Source: Acidovorax sp. Leaf191
GTDB lineage: Bacteria; Pseudomonadota; Gammaproteobacteria; Burkholderiales; Burkholderiaceae_C
Direction: 5' to 3'
Length of the DNA: 64,000 bases
Assembly (NCBI RefSeq): GCF_001424425.1
Contig: NZ_LMPT01000019.1
Location: 791,052-855,051 of the forward strand
Part shown: positions 38,959 to 48,401 of the stretch, piece by piece
Numbering within the stretch: the stretch's first letter is position 1
Layout: each line of letters starts with the position of its first letter
Translations under genes and position numbers: made by a program
Notes under the pieces: model-generated
The model's database searches: none
What the model was told of the DNA's origin: nothing
Seen by the model: only the letters and a program-made list of their open reading frames with translations

Positions 38959-39199
38959 GGTGTGTGTCCTTGGGGTCTTGCGGTCACAGCCCCGGGGTGG
39001 GACGCCTGCCTGTGCGGGGTTTGCGACAGTGTCGTTACGAAATGGGGTGAAGCAATTGAAGCATGCAGCTTCGACCGACTCGTAGGGAAATGCGGGCACA
39101 CAGCACGAGAATGCCCCGTTTGACGGCACCACCGCAGCATGCAATGCGGTCTGCACCGTCCCCGTGCACCCGCGCACCGAGAGAACGCACGAACTGCCG

Positions 39200-40681
39200 C
39201 TACAGAGCCGCAGAAAAATCTATCAACACGCTCTTGAAACGCAGGTTGGCTTCCACCGCCTGGCGCCCCAGGTCCTTGCCGATGCCCGATTGGTGGTAAC
39301 CGCCGGTCGGAATGACGAAATCTGCGCTGCGCCCATACCGGTTGACCCAGACGGTGCCGGCAGAAATACCGCGCATCGCGCGCAGGGCGCGACCGAGGTC
39401 TGCCGTATGAACCCCCGCCGCCAAGCCGTACTGCCCGTGTCCGGCGAGCGCCAGTCCCTCCGCTTCGTCATCGAAGGTCTGCACCGTGAGCACCGGGCCG
39501 AAGATCTCCTCCCGTACCGCGGGGTTATCTGCTGCCACGCCTTCAATGATGGTCGGCTGAAAATACGCTCCGCCCGGGCCGTCGTCAAAAAGCCCCCCTC
39601 CACACCGCATCTGCCCGCCCGCGTCGCGTGAACGCTCCACGATGTCGAGGATGCGTGCCGCCTGTGGCGACGAGATGATGGGCGGCAGCGTGGCGTCGGC
39701 ATCCCAGGTGGCGCCGGGCCGCAGCGCGGCAAACCGCGCTGCGATGCGCTCCACCAGCGCTTCGCCGATACCGCGCTGCACGATGAGCCGCGAGCCCGCC
39801 ACGCAGACCTGGCCCGCATTGCCCGCGATGGCGCCGGCAATGATGCCGGCTAGCCGGTCAAGGTCTGGCGCATCGTTGAACACGAGTTGCGGACTTTTGC
39901 CGCCCAGCTCCAGGGTCACGGGCTTCGGGCCCTGCAGGGCGCAGGTGGCCATGATCGCCGCGCCCGTACGTGTCGAGCCGGTGAAGGTCATCTTGGCGAT
40001 CAACGGATGGCGCGTCAGCGCATCCCCCGTGACACGCCCGTCGCCCTGCACCACATTGAACAGCCCGGGCGGCACGCCCGCCTCGACCGCCAGTTGCGCG
40101 AGCCGCACCGCAGAAAATGGCGTCAACTCCGACGGCTTGAGCACCACCGCATTGCCTGCTGCCAGCGCCGCCCCCACCTTCCAGGACACCATCACCAGCG
40201 GAAAATTCCACGGTGTGATCGCACCCACCACGCCGTAGGGCTCGGCCACCACCATGCCCAGATGATCATGCCGTGTTGCGGCCACCTCGCCACCCAGTTT
40301 GTCAGCATATTCTGCGAAGAACCGCAGCCCCTCTGCCGTGAAGGGCACGTCCCACGACAGGGCATCGCGCAGAGGGCGGGTAGAGCACACGGCTTCCATT
40401 GTTGCCAGCAATGGCGCATCGGCCTCCACCAGGTCGGCCCACCGCCGCAGCACGCGGGCACGGTCCCGCGGGGCACGGCGAGCCCAGTCCGAATGGCGCC
40501 AGGCCCGCGAAGCACTTGAGACCGCGGCATCCACCGTGCCCGTATCTGCCACGGGCAGTTCGGCGTGGGTCTGACCGTCGGAGGGACGCAGTACTGTCCG
40601 GCGGGGAGCGTCGGAAACAAGCCGGCCATCGATGAAATGGCCGAAGGGAACAGCGACGGCATGGGGGTCGAAAACAGGCAT
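39200..40681 (-). CDS. Aldehyde dehydrogenase (NAD(P)+)
   Basis: 493 residues. Catalytic Cys in GNAGQVCVAGSR (~300), catalytic Glu in VTLELGGKSPQLVF (~263), NAD site TFTGSTRTGAAIM and the Asn in ITPWNFPL (~155). Closest families include puuC/betaB-type aldehyde dehydrogenases. It probably oxidises the aldehyde made by the FAD oxidase of the same island. It ends 241 bp from the HAD gene and starts divergent from the GNAT gene. Confidence 0.95.
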   Translation of the reverse strand: MPVFDPHAVAVPFGHFIDGRLVSDAPRRTVLRPSDGQTHAELPVADTGTVDAAVSSASRAWRHSDWARRAPRDRARVLRRWADLVEADAPLLATMEAVCSTRPLRDALSWDVPFTAEGLRFFAEYADKLGGEVAATRHDHLGMVVAEPYGVVGAITPWNFPLVMVSWKVGAALAAGNAVVLKPSELTPFSAVRLAQLAVEAGVPPGLFNVVQGDGRVTGDALTRHPLIAKMTFTGSTRTGAAIMATCALQGPKPVTLELGGKSPQLVFNDAPDLDRLAGIIAGAIAGNAGQVCVAGSRLIVQRGIGEALVERIAARFAALRPGATWDADATLPPIISSPQAARILDIVERSRDAGGQMRCGGGLFDDGPGGAYFQPTIIEGVAADNPAVREEIFGPVLTVQTFDDEAEGLALAGHGQYGLAAGVHTADLGRALRAMRGISAGTVWVNRYGRSADFVIPTGGYHQSGIGKDLGRQAVEANLRFKSVLIDFSAAL

Positions 40682-40911
40682 GGTCGGGAACGCGGGGGAT
40701 GACCCCGCAACGGTGGACGGTTGCCTGATGCTAGGCAGTAAGCCCCAGCATTTGTGCCCGTAAGAGTGGAATATGCCGCAGCGAATTGCAAAACCCTGGT
40801 GCTACACAGATGATGCTTGCAAGTTGCGCGCAGACCTCGATTCAAGCTGGTAGACAAAGGCGATGTCGTCCAAGATGGGCGCCAATTTCCATTGACACGA
40901 GGTTGATTTTC

Positions 40912-41808
40912 ATGTCTTCGACGCACCCCACTACCCTGCCTCCCGGCACTTTCACTGCCGACGACGGCGTTGTGCTGCGCGCCATGACACCGGAAGATCT
41001 GCCAGCAGCGCATGCCCTGTCGGCCGAACTGCGCTGGCCCCATCGCGCCTCTGACTGGGAGCAGACGTTCGCGCACGCAGAGGGCATGGTGGCAGTGCGC
41101 GACGGGCACATCGTCGCCACGGCCCTGCGCTGGCTGTGGGGCGATGGCCACGCCACCATTGGCCTGGTCATCGTGTCCCCTGCCTGCCAGGGCCGCCGCA
41201 TCGGCCACCGCCTCATGAGCGCGCTGCTGCAGGACCTGGAAGGCCGTACCGTGCTGCTGCATGCCACCGCCGAGGGGCGTGGTCTGTATGAAAGGCTGGG
41301 CTTTGTGCGCACCGGAGAAGTCCGCCAGCACCAGGGCATGGCTTTGCCGACGCCGCTGATCGCGCTGGCACGGGGCTGCCGCCTGCGCCCCGCGGGGCTC
41401 AACGAGTCGCAGGCGCTGCACCGACTGGACGCCCAGGCGCGCGGCATGCCGCGCCCCGCCTTGATCGACGACCTGCTCAAGCAGTCCGAAGCCTGCGTGG
41501 TGCTCGACTGCGAGGGCGAACAGCTGGGCTTTGCCATGCTGCGCCGATTCGGCCGCGGCCATGCCATCGGCCCGGTGATCGCACCTGATGTAGAGGGCGC
41601 CAAGGCGCTGATCGCCCATCTGGCAGGCATGAATGCCGGCCGCTTCACGCGCATCGACGTGGACTTCGACAGCGGCATGACCGAATGGCTGGAGAGCATC
41701 GGCCTGCTGCGGGTGGATGCGCCCACCACCATGGTGCGTGGCGAGCCCCTGCAGCACCCAGCTGGTGCCTCCAGGCTCTACGCCCTGGTCACACAGGCTG
41801 TGGGCTAG
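40912..41808 (+). CDS. GNAT N-acetyltransferase with second C-terminal domain
   Basis: 298 residues. N-terminal GNAT fold with acetyl-CoA loop CQGRRIGHRLM (~85-95) and GLYERLGF (~123). A second domain (~150-290) with IGPVIAPDVEGAKALI looks like the acetyltransferase_18-type partner domain. N-acetylation of an amine intermediate is a plausible role. It is the first gene of the plus-strand arm of the island, divergent from the aldehyde dehydrogenase. Start 40912 has GAGGT about 12 nt upstream. Confidence 0.87.
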   Translation: MSSTHPTTLPPGTFTADDGVVLRAMTPEDLPAAHALSAELRWPHRASDWEQTFAHAEGMVAVRDGHIVATALRWLWGDGHATIGLVIVSPACQGRRIGHRLMSALLQDLEGRTVLLHATAEGRGLYERLGFVRTGEVRQHQGMALPTPLIALARGCRLRPAGLNESQALHRLDAQARGMPRPALIDDLLKQSEACVVLDCEGEQLGFAMLRRFGRGHAIGPVIAPDVEGAKALIAHLAGMNAGRFTRIDVDFDSGMTEWLESIGLLRVDAPTTMVRGEPLQHPAGASRLYALVTQAVG

Positions 41809-41870
41809 CAAGTTGCGCCGACCGAGGCTGCCGCTTGCCGACCCGGCCACGCCGCACACCGCAGTACCGG

Positions 41871-42833
41871 ATGGCGCCCATGAATGGCCCCGCCGCCCCC
41901 TCCCTGGCCACCTTCGTCTACAAGGCAGACCCCGTCCGCGGGCAGCAGTGGGCGGAAGTTTTCCGCGAGCATGCGCCGGACATCGAATTTCGCATCTGGC
42001 CCGACATCGGCGCCGCTGCCAACGTGCGCTTTCTGGCGGCGTGGGAGCCTCCCGATCGCATCGGCGAACGGTTCCCTCAGCTGGAGGTACTGTTTTCTTC
42101 CGGCGCCGGGGTGGACCAATTCGACCTGCAGGCCCTGCCCGCCCATCTGCCCGTGGTCCGCATGGTGGAGCCCGGCATCGTCCAAGGGATGGTCGAGTAC
42201 GTGACCCGCGCCGTGCTCGACCTGCACCGCGACATGCCCCAATACCGGCGCCAGCAGCAGCAGGGTGTATGGCGCCCGCTGCCGGTACGCCCCGCCAACC
42301 AGCGCCGTGTCGGCGTGCTGGGCCTGGGCTCGCTGGGCCAGGCGGTTCTGCGGCAGTTGCAGGGCCTGGGGTTCGCCTGTGCGGGGTGGAGCCGTTCCCG
42401 GCACACGCTGGCAGGCGTGGATTGTTTTGCCGGCCCGGGTGGTTTGAGCCAATGTCTCGCGCACCTCGACATCCTGGTGTGCCTGCTGCCGCTGACGGAC
42501 GCCACGCGAGGACTTCTGAACGCCGATCTCTTCCGCCAGTTGCCCAGAGGTGCGTCTTTGGTGCACACGGGCCGCGGACCGCAACTGGCCACGGACGATC
42601 TGCTCGCGGCGCTGGACAGCGGCCAGCTGGCCGAGGCGGTGCTGGACGTGACCGACCCCGAGCCCCTGCCTGGCGCCCATGCGCTGTGGCGCCATCCAAA
42701 AGTCCAGGTGACGCCCCATATCGCCAGCATGACCCAGGCCCACAGCGCGGCGCTCGCCACCATCGACAACGTGCGCCGATTCCAGGCTGGCCAACCCATG
42801 ACCGGGCGGGTGGACCGACGCCGCGGCTACTGA
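41871..42833 (+). CDS. GhrA-like glyoxylate/hydroxypyruvate reductase
   Basis: 320 residues. D-2-hydroxyacid dehydrogenase fold: NAD(P) site VGVLGLGSLGQAVLRQLQGL (~142), LLPLTDATRGLLN, VHTGRGPQLATDDLLAALDS and the catalytic Arg/Glu/His region (DVTDPEPLP; TPHIAS). It would reduce a 2-oxo acid such as glyoxylate produced by amine oxidation. Start 41871 or the ATG at 41880; neither has a strong ribosome site. The next gene is an aminotransferase. Confidence 0.92.
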   Translation: MAPMNGPAAPSLATFVYKADPVRGQQWAEVFREHAPDIEFRIWPDIGAAANVRFLAAWEPPDRIGERFPQLEVLFSSGAGVDQFDLQALPAHLPVVRMVEPGIVQGMVEYVTRAVLDLHRDMPQYRRQQQQGVWRPLPVRPANQRRVGVLGLGSLGQAVLRQLQGLGFACAGWSRSRHTLAGVDCFAGPGGLSQCLAHLDILVCLLPLTDATRGLLNADLFRQLPRGASLVHTGRGPQLATDDLLAALDSGQLAEAVLDVTDPEPLPGAHALWRHPKVQVTPHIASMTQAHSAALATIDNVRRFQAGQPMTGRVDRRRGY

Positions 42834-43048
42834 GGCGGCCCGTCCGCAATGGCCCGCCTGCGGCCTGCCCGGCGCACCACAGCAGAACGATGTGCCGTCC
42901 AACCCCAAACAACCGCAGCCTGCCGCACACAAACGCACCAAAGCAGCACAACCTTGTCAAGAGTGACGTGTAACCTTGGCGTCATGAGCGGTCGATGGAA
43001 AGGCCTCTTGCCACCACCCTTTGTGCCTCGCTTTCACGGATAGCCGCC

Positions 43049-44452
43049 ATGACCCACGCCGAAGCCCTGCCCCACATCGCCGCCCTGGATGCCATTGACC
43101 GCGCCCACCTGATCCACCCGGTAGCTGCATGGCGCACCCACGAGCACAGGGGCCCCACCATCCTGTCCTCCGCGCAGGGCGCCTGGCTGACCGATGCCAA
43201 GGGCCATCGCCTGCTGGACGCCTTTGCCGGCCTGTGGTGCGTGAATGCCGGCTACGGGCAGGAGAGCGTGGTGCAAGCGGCCGCCGACCAGATGCGCAAG
43301 CTGCCTTACGCCACGGGCTACTTTCACTTCAGCAGCGAGCCAGCCATCCGGCTGGCAGAAAAGCTGGTGCAGATCACGCCAGCGCCATTGCAGCATGTCT
43401 ACTTCACCCTCGGCGGGTCCGATTCCATTGACGCGGCGGTGCGTTTCATCGTCCAGTACTGCAACGCCATCGGCAAACCCGACAAGAAGCACTTCATCAC
43501 GCTGGAGCGCGGCTACCACGGCTCGTCGTCCACCGGCGCGGGCCTGACGGCGCTGCCGGTGTTCCACCGGGGGTTCGACCTGCCGCTGGCCACGCAGCAC
43601 TACATCCCTTCGCCCCACCCTTACCGCGCGCCGGACCCGCAAGACGGAGCAGCCATCATTGCCGCATCGGTGACTGCGCTGCGCGCCAAGGTGGCCGAGC
43701 TGGGAGCCGACCGGGTCGCGGCCTTCTTCTGCGAACCCGTCCAGGGCTCCGGCGGGGTCATCGTGCCGCCCAAAGGCTGGCTCAAGGCCATGTGCGATAC
43801 CGCGCACGAACTGGGCATCCTCTTCGTGGTCGATGAGGTCATCACCGGATTCGGCCGCACCGGCCCGATGTTCGCGTGCGACGCCGAGGGTGCGGAGCCC
43901 GACCTCATGACCGTTGCCAAAGGCCTGACGTCCGGCTACGTACCCATGGGCGCCACCCTCATGTCGGATACGGTCTATGCCGCTATTGCCGATGCGGCCC
44001 CCGCTGGCGCCGCTATCGGTCATGGCGCCACCTACTCGGCCCACCCCGTCAGCGCCGCCGTGGCGCTGGAGGTGCTGCGGCTCTACGAAGAAGGCGGCAT
44101 TCTGGTCAATGGCCGGCGCATGGCCGGCACCTTCGCCCACGGGCTCGACGCGTTGCTGGACCACCCGCTGGTTGGGGACTCACGCCATCTCGGCCTGCTG
44201 GGAGCCCTTGAGCTGGTGAGCGACAAACGCACCAAGACCGGCTTCGCGCCAGCATTGGGGCTGCCAGACCGCATCGCCGCCGCCAGCTACCGCCAAGGCG
44301 TTGTCTTCAGGGCTTTTGGCGACAACATCCTGGGGTTTGCGCCAGCGCTCACTTACACACGGGATGACTTCGCACTCCTTTTCGAGCGGGTGCGCGCCAC
44401 ATTGGACGAGGTGCTGGCCGCGCCCGACGTGCGCGCCGCCCTCAAAGATTGA
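43049..44452 (+). CDS. Class III PLP-dependent aminotransferase
   Basis: 467 residues. Fold type I, class III: GRTGPMFACDAEG after VVDEVITGFGR, and the PLP Lys in TVAKGLTSGYVPMG (~290). Close to omega-amino-acid:pyruvate and putrescine/spermidine aminotransferases (SpuC type). It transfers an amino group from the imported amine or intermediate to pyruvate or 2-oxoglutarate. A 55-bp gap separates it from an Lrp-type regulator that probably controls it. Confidence 0.94.
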   Translation: MTHAEALPHIAALDAIDRAHLIHPVAAWRTHEHRGPTILSSAQGAWLTDAKGHRLLDAFAGLWCVNAGYGQESVVQAAADQMRKLPYATGYFHFSSEPAIRLAEKLVQITPAPLQHVYFTLGGSDSIDAAVRFIVQYCNAIGKPDKKHFITLERGYHGSSSTGAGLTALPVFHRGFDLPLATQHYIPSPHPYRAPDPQDGAAIIAASVTALRAKVAELGADRVAAFFCEPVQGSGGVIVPPKGWLKAMCDTAHELGILFVVDEVITGFGRTGPMFACDAEGAEPDLMTVAKGLTSGYVPMGATLMSDTVYAAIADAAPAGAAIGHGATYSAHPVSAAVALEVLRLYEEGGILVNGRRMAGTFAHGLDALLDHPLVGDSRHLGLLGALELVSDKRTKTGFAPALGLPDRIAAASYRQGVVFRAFGDNILGFAPALTYTRDDFALLFERVRATLDEVLAAPDVRAALKD

Positions 44453-44507
44453 CCTCAACCGCCCGCCGCCGAGCAAAATCGACGCACTCTCTCCTCGCTT
44501 GCATACC

Positions 44508-45005
44508 ATGATGAACGAAGCTTTCAAGATCGACCGCCTGGATTTGCGCATTCTGGCGCAGCTTCAAAAAAACGGCCGCATGACCAATGTGGACCTGGCA
44601 GATGCCGTGGGCCTCTCGCCCAGCCCTTGCCTCATCCGCGTCAAGCGCCTGGAGCAGGCGGGGTACATCGCAGGCTATGGCGCACATCTGCGGCTGGAAA
44701 AGCTGGGCGATACGCTCACCGTGTTCACCGAAATCACGCTGGCCGACCACCGCCGCGAAGATTTCACGCGGTTTGAAACGACCTTGCGCGAAGTGGACGA
44801 AGTCCTCGAATGCCATCTGGTCAGCGGCGGCTACGACTACCTGCTGCGCTTTGTCACCCGCGGGGTGAACCACTACCAGGAAATCATCGAAGACCTGCTG
44901 GAGCGCAACCTCGGCATCGCCAAGTACTTCAGCTACATCGTCATCAAGTCGCCGTTCATCAAGACGCACTGCCCCATCGAGCGGCTCTTCCCCAATCAGC
45001 GCTGA
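44508..45005 (+). CDS. Lrp/AsnC family transcriptional regulator
   Basis: 165 residues. N-terminal HTH (DRLDLRILAQLQKNGRMTNV; SPSPCLIRVKRLEQAGYI) and a C-terminal RAM effector domain (LVSGGYDYLLRFVTRG). Two Met start codons occur (44508 and 44511). It lies between the aminotransferase and the three-subunit oxidase genes and is the only regulator in the island; amino acids or amine-derived acids are typical effectors. Confidence 0.94.
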   Translation: MMNEAFKIDRLDLRILAQLQKNGRMTNVDLADAVGLSPSPCLIRVKRLEQAGYIAGYGAHLRLEKLGDTLTVFTEITLADHRREDFTRFETTLREVDEVLECHLVSGGYDYLLRFVTRGVNHYQEIIEDLLERNLGIAKYFSYIVIKSPFIKTHCPIERLFPNQR

Positions 45006-45023
45006 CGCCCTCACACCCGCCCG

Positions 45024-45506
45024 ATGGCCCGCATGCACGCCCCAGCCTCCATGCCACCAGCGCGCTTTGTGCGGCTGGCTGAAACCGACCGCTCGACCAT
45101 CCCGCTCACTGTTGACGGCGCACCCTGCTGGGCCTTGGAAGGCGACACGCTGCTGGTGGCATTGATGTGCCACGGGCGCAGGGTGCGCGACAGCGAGTTT
45201 GGCAACGGGCCCCGCGCCGGCTTGTGCCTGATGGGGGCCTGCCAGGACTGCTGGGTGTGGACGCCAGCAGGCGAGCGGCTGCGTGCATGCTCTACTCCGG
45301 TGCAGGCTGGCATGGTGGTGCTGACCCGCCCTCCAGCGCAATACTGGCCGGTCACTCCCGACCTGCAGGAGTCTCTGGCACGGCACACTCGGGCAATTTC
45401 CGGGACAGTCGCCGATGACGCCGCAGATGGCGCCGCCGCTGCGGCCGCATTGGGCGTTGAGCGCGCGGCCGCCACACCCGCAGAACCTGCCAGAGGTTCT
45501 GCATGA
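45024..45506 (+). CDS. Small [2Fe-2S] subunit of opine/hydroxyproline-oxidase-type enzyme
   Basis: 160 residues. Four conserved Cys: GLCLMGACQDCWVW (three) and LRACST (one), preceded by GDTLLVALMCHG. Same layout as HcnA, opine oxidase subunit C and the gamma subunit of D-hydroxyproline dehydrogenase. It hands electrons from the flavin subunits encoded next to it. The stop overlaps the next start by 4 bp (ATGA). The C-terminal Ala-rich tail after residue 135 is unusual. Confidence 0.9.
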   Translation: MARMHAPASMPPARFVRLAETDRSTIPLTVDGAPCWALEGDTLLVALMCHGRRVRDSEFGNGPRAGLCLMGACQDCWVWTPAGERLRACSTPVQAGMVVLTRPPAQYWPVTPDLQESLARHTRAISGTVADDAADGAAAAAALGVERAAATPAEPARGSA

Positions 45507-46951
45507 GCACGCTGGCTGCGCGTACGCCTGGGCGGCCTACCCCTTCCCCTGACTCGGCACCAGATGCAGCGCCGCGCATCGTTATCGTCGGTGCGGGCCC
45601 CGCAGGCGTGCGCGCAGCCCAGGCGGTGGTGAGTGCGGGGCTGCGACCCACGGTGGTGGACGAAGGCCAGCGCGATGGCGGCCAGATCTACCGCCGCCAG
45701 CCCGAAGGATTCCAACGCCCCTACGCCAAGCTGTATGGCGCCGAGGCAACCAAGGCGGAGTCCCTGCACAAAGACTTTGCCGCCCTGCGCGCGCATATCG
45801 ACTACCGCCCCGACACCCTGGCCTGGAACGTGACCGCCGGCGAGTTGCACATGGTGCGCGCGGGCGAGCCCGACACCTTGCCCTACGACGCCCTGCTGCT
45901 GTGCCCAGGCGCCACCGACCGGCTCATGCCGGTGCCCGGTTGGCAACACGCGGGCTGCTACAGCCTCGGCGGTGCGCAGATCGCGCTGAAGGCACAAGCC
46001 TGTGCCATCGGTTCGCAGGTGGTCTTTCTGGGCAGCGGCCCGCTGCTGTACCTGGTGGCTTCTCAGTATGTGCAGGCCGGCGCGCGCGTGGCCGCGGTGC
46101 TTGACACCGCGCCGACCGTCAAGTCATGGAAAGCGCTGTCTGGAATGCTCGCCCGGCCCCTGTTGGCCCTCCGGGGCCTGGGCCTCATCCGCAGCTTGCG
46201 CGCTGCCGGGGTACCGGTGCTGCAGGGCGTGACCCCTTTGAACATCGAGGGCGACAGCGTGCAGGGCGTGCAGGCGGCGACCGTGCGCACCGACCGGGGC
46301 CTGGAGCGCCGCTTCGAATGCGATGCCGTCGGCCTGGGCTGGCATCTGCGCGCCGAGACACAATTGGCCGATCTGGCACGGTGCGATTTCTACTTCGAGC
46401 CCATCACACGGCAGTGGCTGCCCCGCATCGATGCCGACGGACGCAGCAGCACGCGGGGCGTGTACCTGGCGGGCGACGGCACACGCATCCTGGGTGCAGA
46501 CGGTGCCGAAGCCGCAGGCCGGCTTGCGGCACTGGCTGCGCTGGCAGACCTGCACCATGCGGCGGGTAAGGCCGCGCACCTCCAGCAGGCGCCTGCACTG
46601 CGCGGCCAGCTGGCACGCCTGGACCGCTTTAGACAGGGCCTGGCGCACGCCTTTCCATGGCCCCACGCACAGGCCGCAGCACTGCCCGACACAGCCGTGG
46701 TGTGCCGCTGTGAATCCGTCACGGTGGGTGAATTGCGGCGCTGCGTGACCGAACTGGACAGCCAGGAACTCAACCGCGCCAAGGCCTTCAGCCGCGTGGG
46801 CATGGGCCGGTGCCAGGGGCGGTTTTGCGGGCATGCAGCCGCAGAGATCGTGGCGCAGGCCTGCGGCATTCCGGTGGAACAGGTGGGCCGCCTGCGCTCG
46901 CAAGCCCCGGTCAAACCCCTGATGATGAACACGCGCGAGGTGCAGCCATGA
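45503..46951 (+). CDS. NAD(P)/FAD oxidoreductase subunit with C-terminal BFD-type iron-sulfur domain
   Basis: 482 residues. FAD fold IVIVGAGPAGVRAAQAVVSA near residue 30; a second dinucleotide fold VVFLGSGPLLYLVASQYV near 175. The C-terminal domain carries a four-Cys BFD-like motif (CRCESVTVGELRRC; GRCQGRFCG). Matches HcnB / opine oxidase subunit A / D-hydroxyproline dehydrogenase alpha. Start overlaps the stop of the small subunit, and stop overlaps the next start, so the three subunits are translated together. Confidence 0.93.
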   Translation: MSTLAARTPGRPTPSPDSAPDAAPRIVIVGAGPAGVRAAQAVVSAGLRPTVVDEGQRDGGQIYRRQPEGFQRPYAKLYGAEATKAESLHKDFAALRAHIDYRPDTLAWNVTAGELHMVRAGEPDTLPYDALLLCPGATDRLMPVPGWQHAGCYSLGGAQIALKAQACAIGSQVVFLGSGPLLYLVASQYVQAGARVAAVLDTAPTVKSWKALSGMLARPLLALRGLGLIRSLRAAGVPVLQGVTPLNIEGDSVQGVQAATVRTDRGLERRFECDAVGLGWHLRAETQLADLARCDFYFEPITRQWLPRIDADGRSSTRGVYLAGDGTRILGADGAEAAGRLAALAALADLHHAAGKAAHLQQAPALRGQLARLDRFRQGLAHAFPWPHAQAAALPDTAVVCRCESVTVGELRRCVTELDSQELNRAKAFSRVGMGRCQGRFCGHAAAEIVAQACGIPVEQVGRLRSQAPVKPLMMNTREVQP

Positions 46952-48114
46952 CCGCGCCCCCCACCACGACCCACGGGGCCGACGTGCTGGTGCTGGGTGG
47001 GGGCCTGATGGGCGCCACCACTGCTTTCTTCCTGCGCCAGCACGGCCTGTCGGTGACGCTGTTGGAACGTGAACTGGTAGGCCGGCAGGCCAGCGGCACC
47101 AACTTTGGCAATGTGCGTCGCCAGGGGCGCGAGCTGCACCAGATGCCGCTGGCCAACCGCGCCCGTGCCGTGTGGGGCCGCATCCGCGAACTGCTGGGCG
47201 AGGACGCCGAATTCGTGCCCTACGGCCACCTGCGGGTGTGCTACACCGAAAAGCAGGCCGCCGCACTGGAAAAGCACGCGCACGATGCAAAGCCGCTGGG
47301 GCTGGATCTGGAGCTGTACACCGCGGCGCAATTGCATCGGCGCTGGGGCATCTTTGCGCCAGGGGTCGTGGCGGGCTCGTACTCCCCGCAAGATGGCCAC
47401 GCCAACCCCCGCCTTGCCGGACCGGCGTTCGCGCGGGCGGCGAAGCGCGCAGGGGCGCAGATCATCGAGCACGCCGAAGTCCTGCAGGTGGAGCACGATG
47501 GCCGCGGCTTCACAGCCCACACGGCCGACGGCAGGCGCTTTCATGCACCGCAGATGCTGGTTGCCTGTGGGGCCTGGTCCCACCATATGGCCGAGCAGTT
47601 TGGCGAACGTGTGCCGCTGGAGGCCCGGGGCCCCCAGATGGGCGTGACCGAGCCGCTGCCGTATGCCCTCGGGCCGTCCATCGGGCTGTCGTCACCCGTG
47701 GAGCATGAGGGGCTGTACTTTCGCCAGATCGCGCGCGGCAACATTGTCTTCGGCGGTGGACTCAAGGGCCCGGCGCACGCCGACCACGTGCGCGCCTACG
47801 TCAAGCCTGACAACGTGCTGCGCCAGATGCGCGAGCTGCGACGTTTCGTGCCGGCCTTCGGCAACGTGCAGCTGATCCGCGTGTGGAGCGGCATCGAGGG
47901 GTACACCCCGGACTGGCAGCCCGTGATGGGCCAGAGCGCCAAGGTGCCGGGGCTGCACTATGCGTTCGGCTTCAACGGGGAAGGCTTCGCCATCAGCCCC
48001 GGAGTGGGTGAGACCATGGCCGAGCTGATGGCCACCGGCACGACCAGCATCCCGCTGGAGCACTACGCGATCGGAAGGTTTGCCACGCACAACCGCCTGT
48101 CCACAGAGTCTTGA
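46948..48114 (+). CDS. DAO-type FAD subunit of opine/hydroxyproline-oxidase-type enzyme
   Basis: 388 residues. FAD fold VLVLGGGLMGATTAFFLRQH near residue 12; DAO-family signatures PQDGHANPRLAGPAFARAA and, near the end, WSGIEGYTPDWQPVMG and YAFGFNGEGFAISPGVG. The catalytic subunit of the trio, probably oxidising a secondary amine or D-amino acid. Overlaps the preceding gene by 4 bp (ATGA). With its two partners it completes a heterotrimer. Confidence 0.93.
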   Translation: MTAPPTTTHGADVLVLGGGLMGATTAFFLRQHGLSVTLLERELVGRQASGTNFGNVRRQGRELHQMPLANRARAVWGRIRELLGEDAEFVPYGHLRVCYTEKQAAALEKHAHDAKPLGLDLELYTAAQLHRRWGIFAPGVVAGSYSPQDGHANPRLAGPAFARAAKRAGAQIIEHAEVLQVEHDGRGFTAHTADGRRFHAPQMLVACGAWSHHMAEQFGERVPLEARGPQMGVTEPLPYALGPSIGLSSPVEHEGLYFRQIARGNIVFGGGLKGPAHADHVRAYVKPDNVLRQMRELRRFVPAFGNVQLIRVWSGIEGYTPDWQPVMGQSAKVPGLHYAFGFNGEGFAISPGVGETMAELMATGTTSIPLEHYAIGRFATHNRLSTES

Positions 48115-48401
48115 GCCAGGCGCCCTGCCAGTGCCACGAGCGCTACCCGCGCAACCCGCACTACCATCGCCCCCGGCCGTCCCTGGCAGATCAACCATGC
48201 AGCCCGACACGGATTCCCCCACCACCCCACAAATCCAGACCGCCAGCGACAGCGTCGATGCACAGCAGCCAGCCGCCCGGTTGTTGATGCCGACCGAGCG
48301 TTCATGGGATGGCACCCGCTGACGCAGCTGCACAGGCATCCCAGCCACTGCCCCTGCGCCCCTTGTCACCAGCCTCTACCCCTCAAAACAAAGGTCTTCC
48401 C

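Noticed and set aside
48197..48322. A 41-codon open frame starting at an ATG before the cupin gene
   Set aside because: No ribosome site, no recognisable motif, low complexity; too weak to support as a gene.
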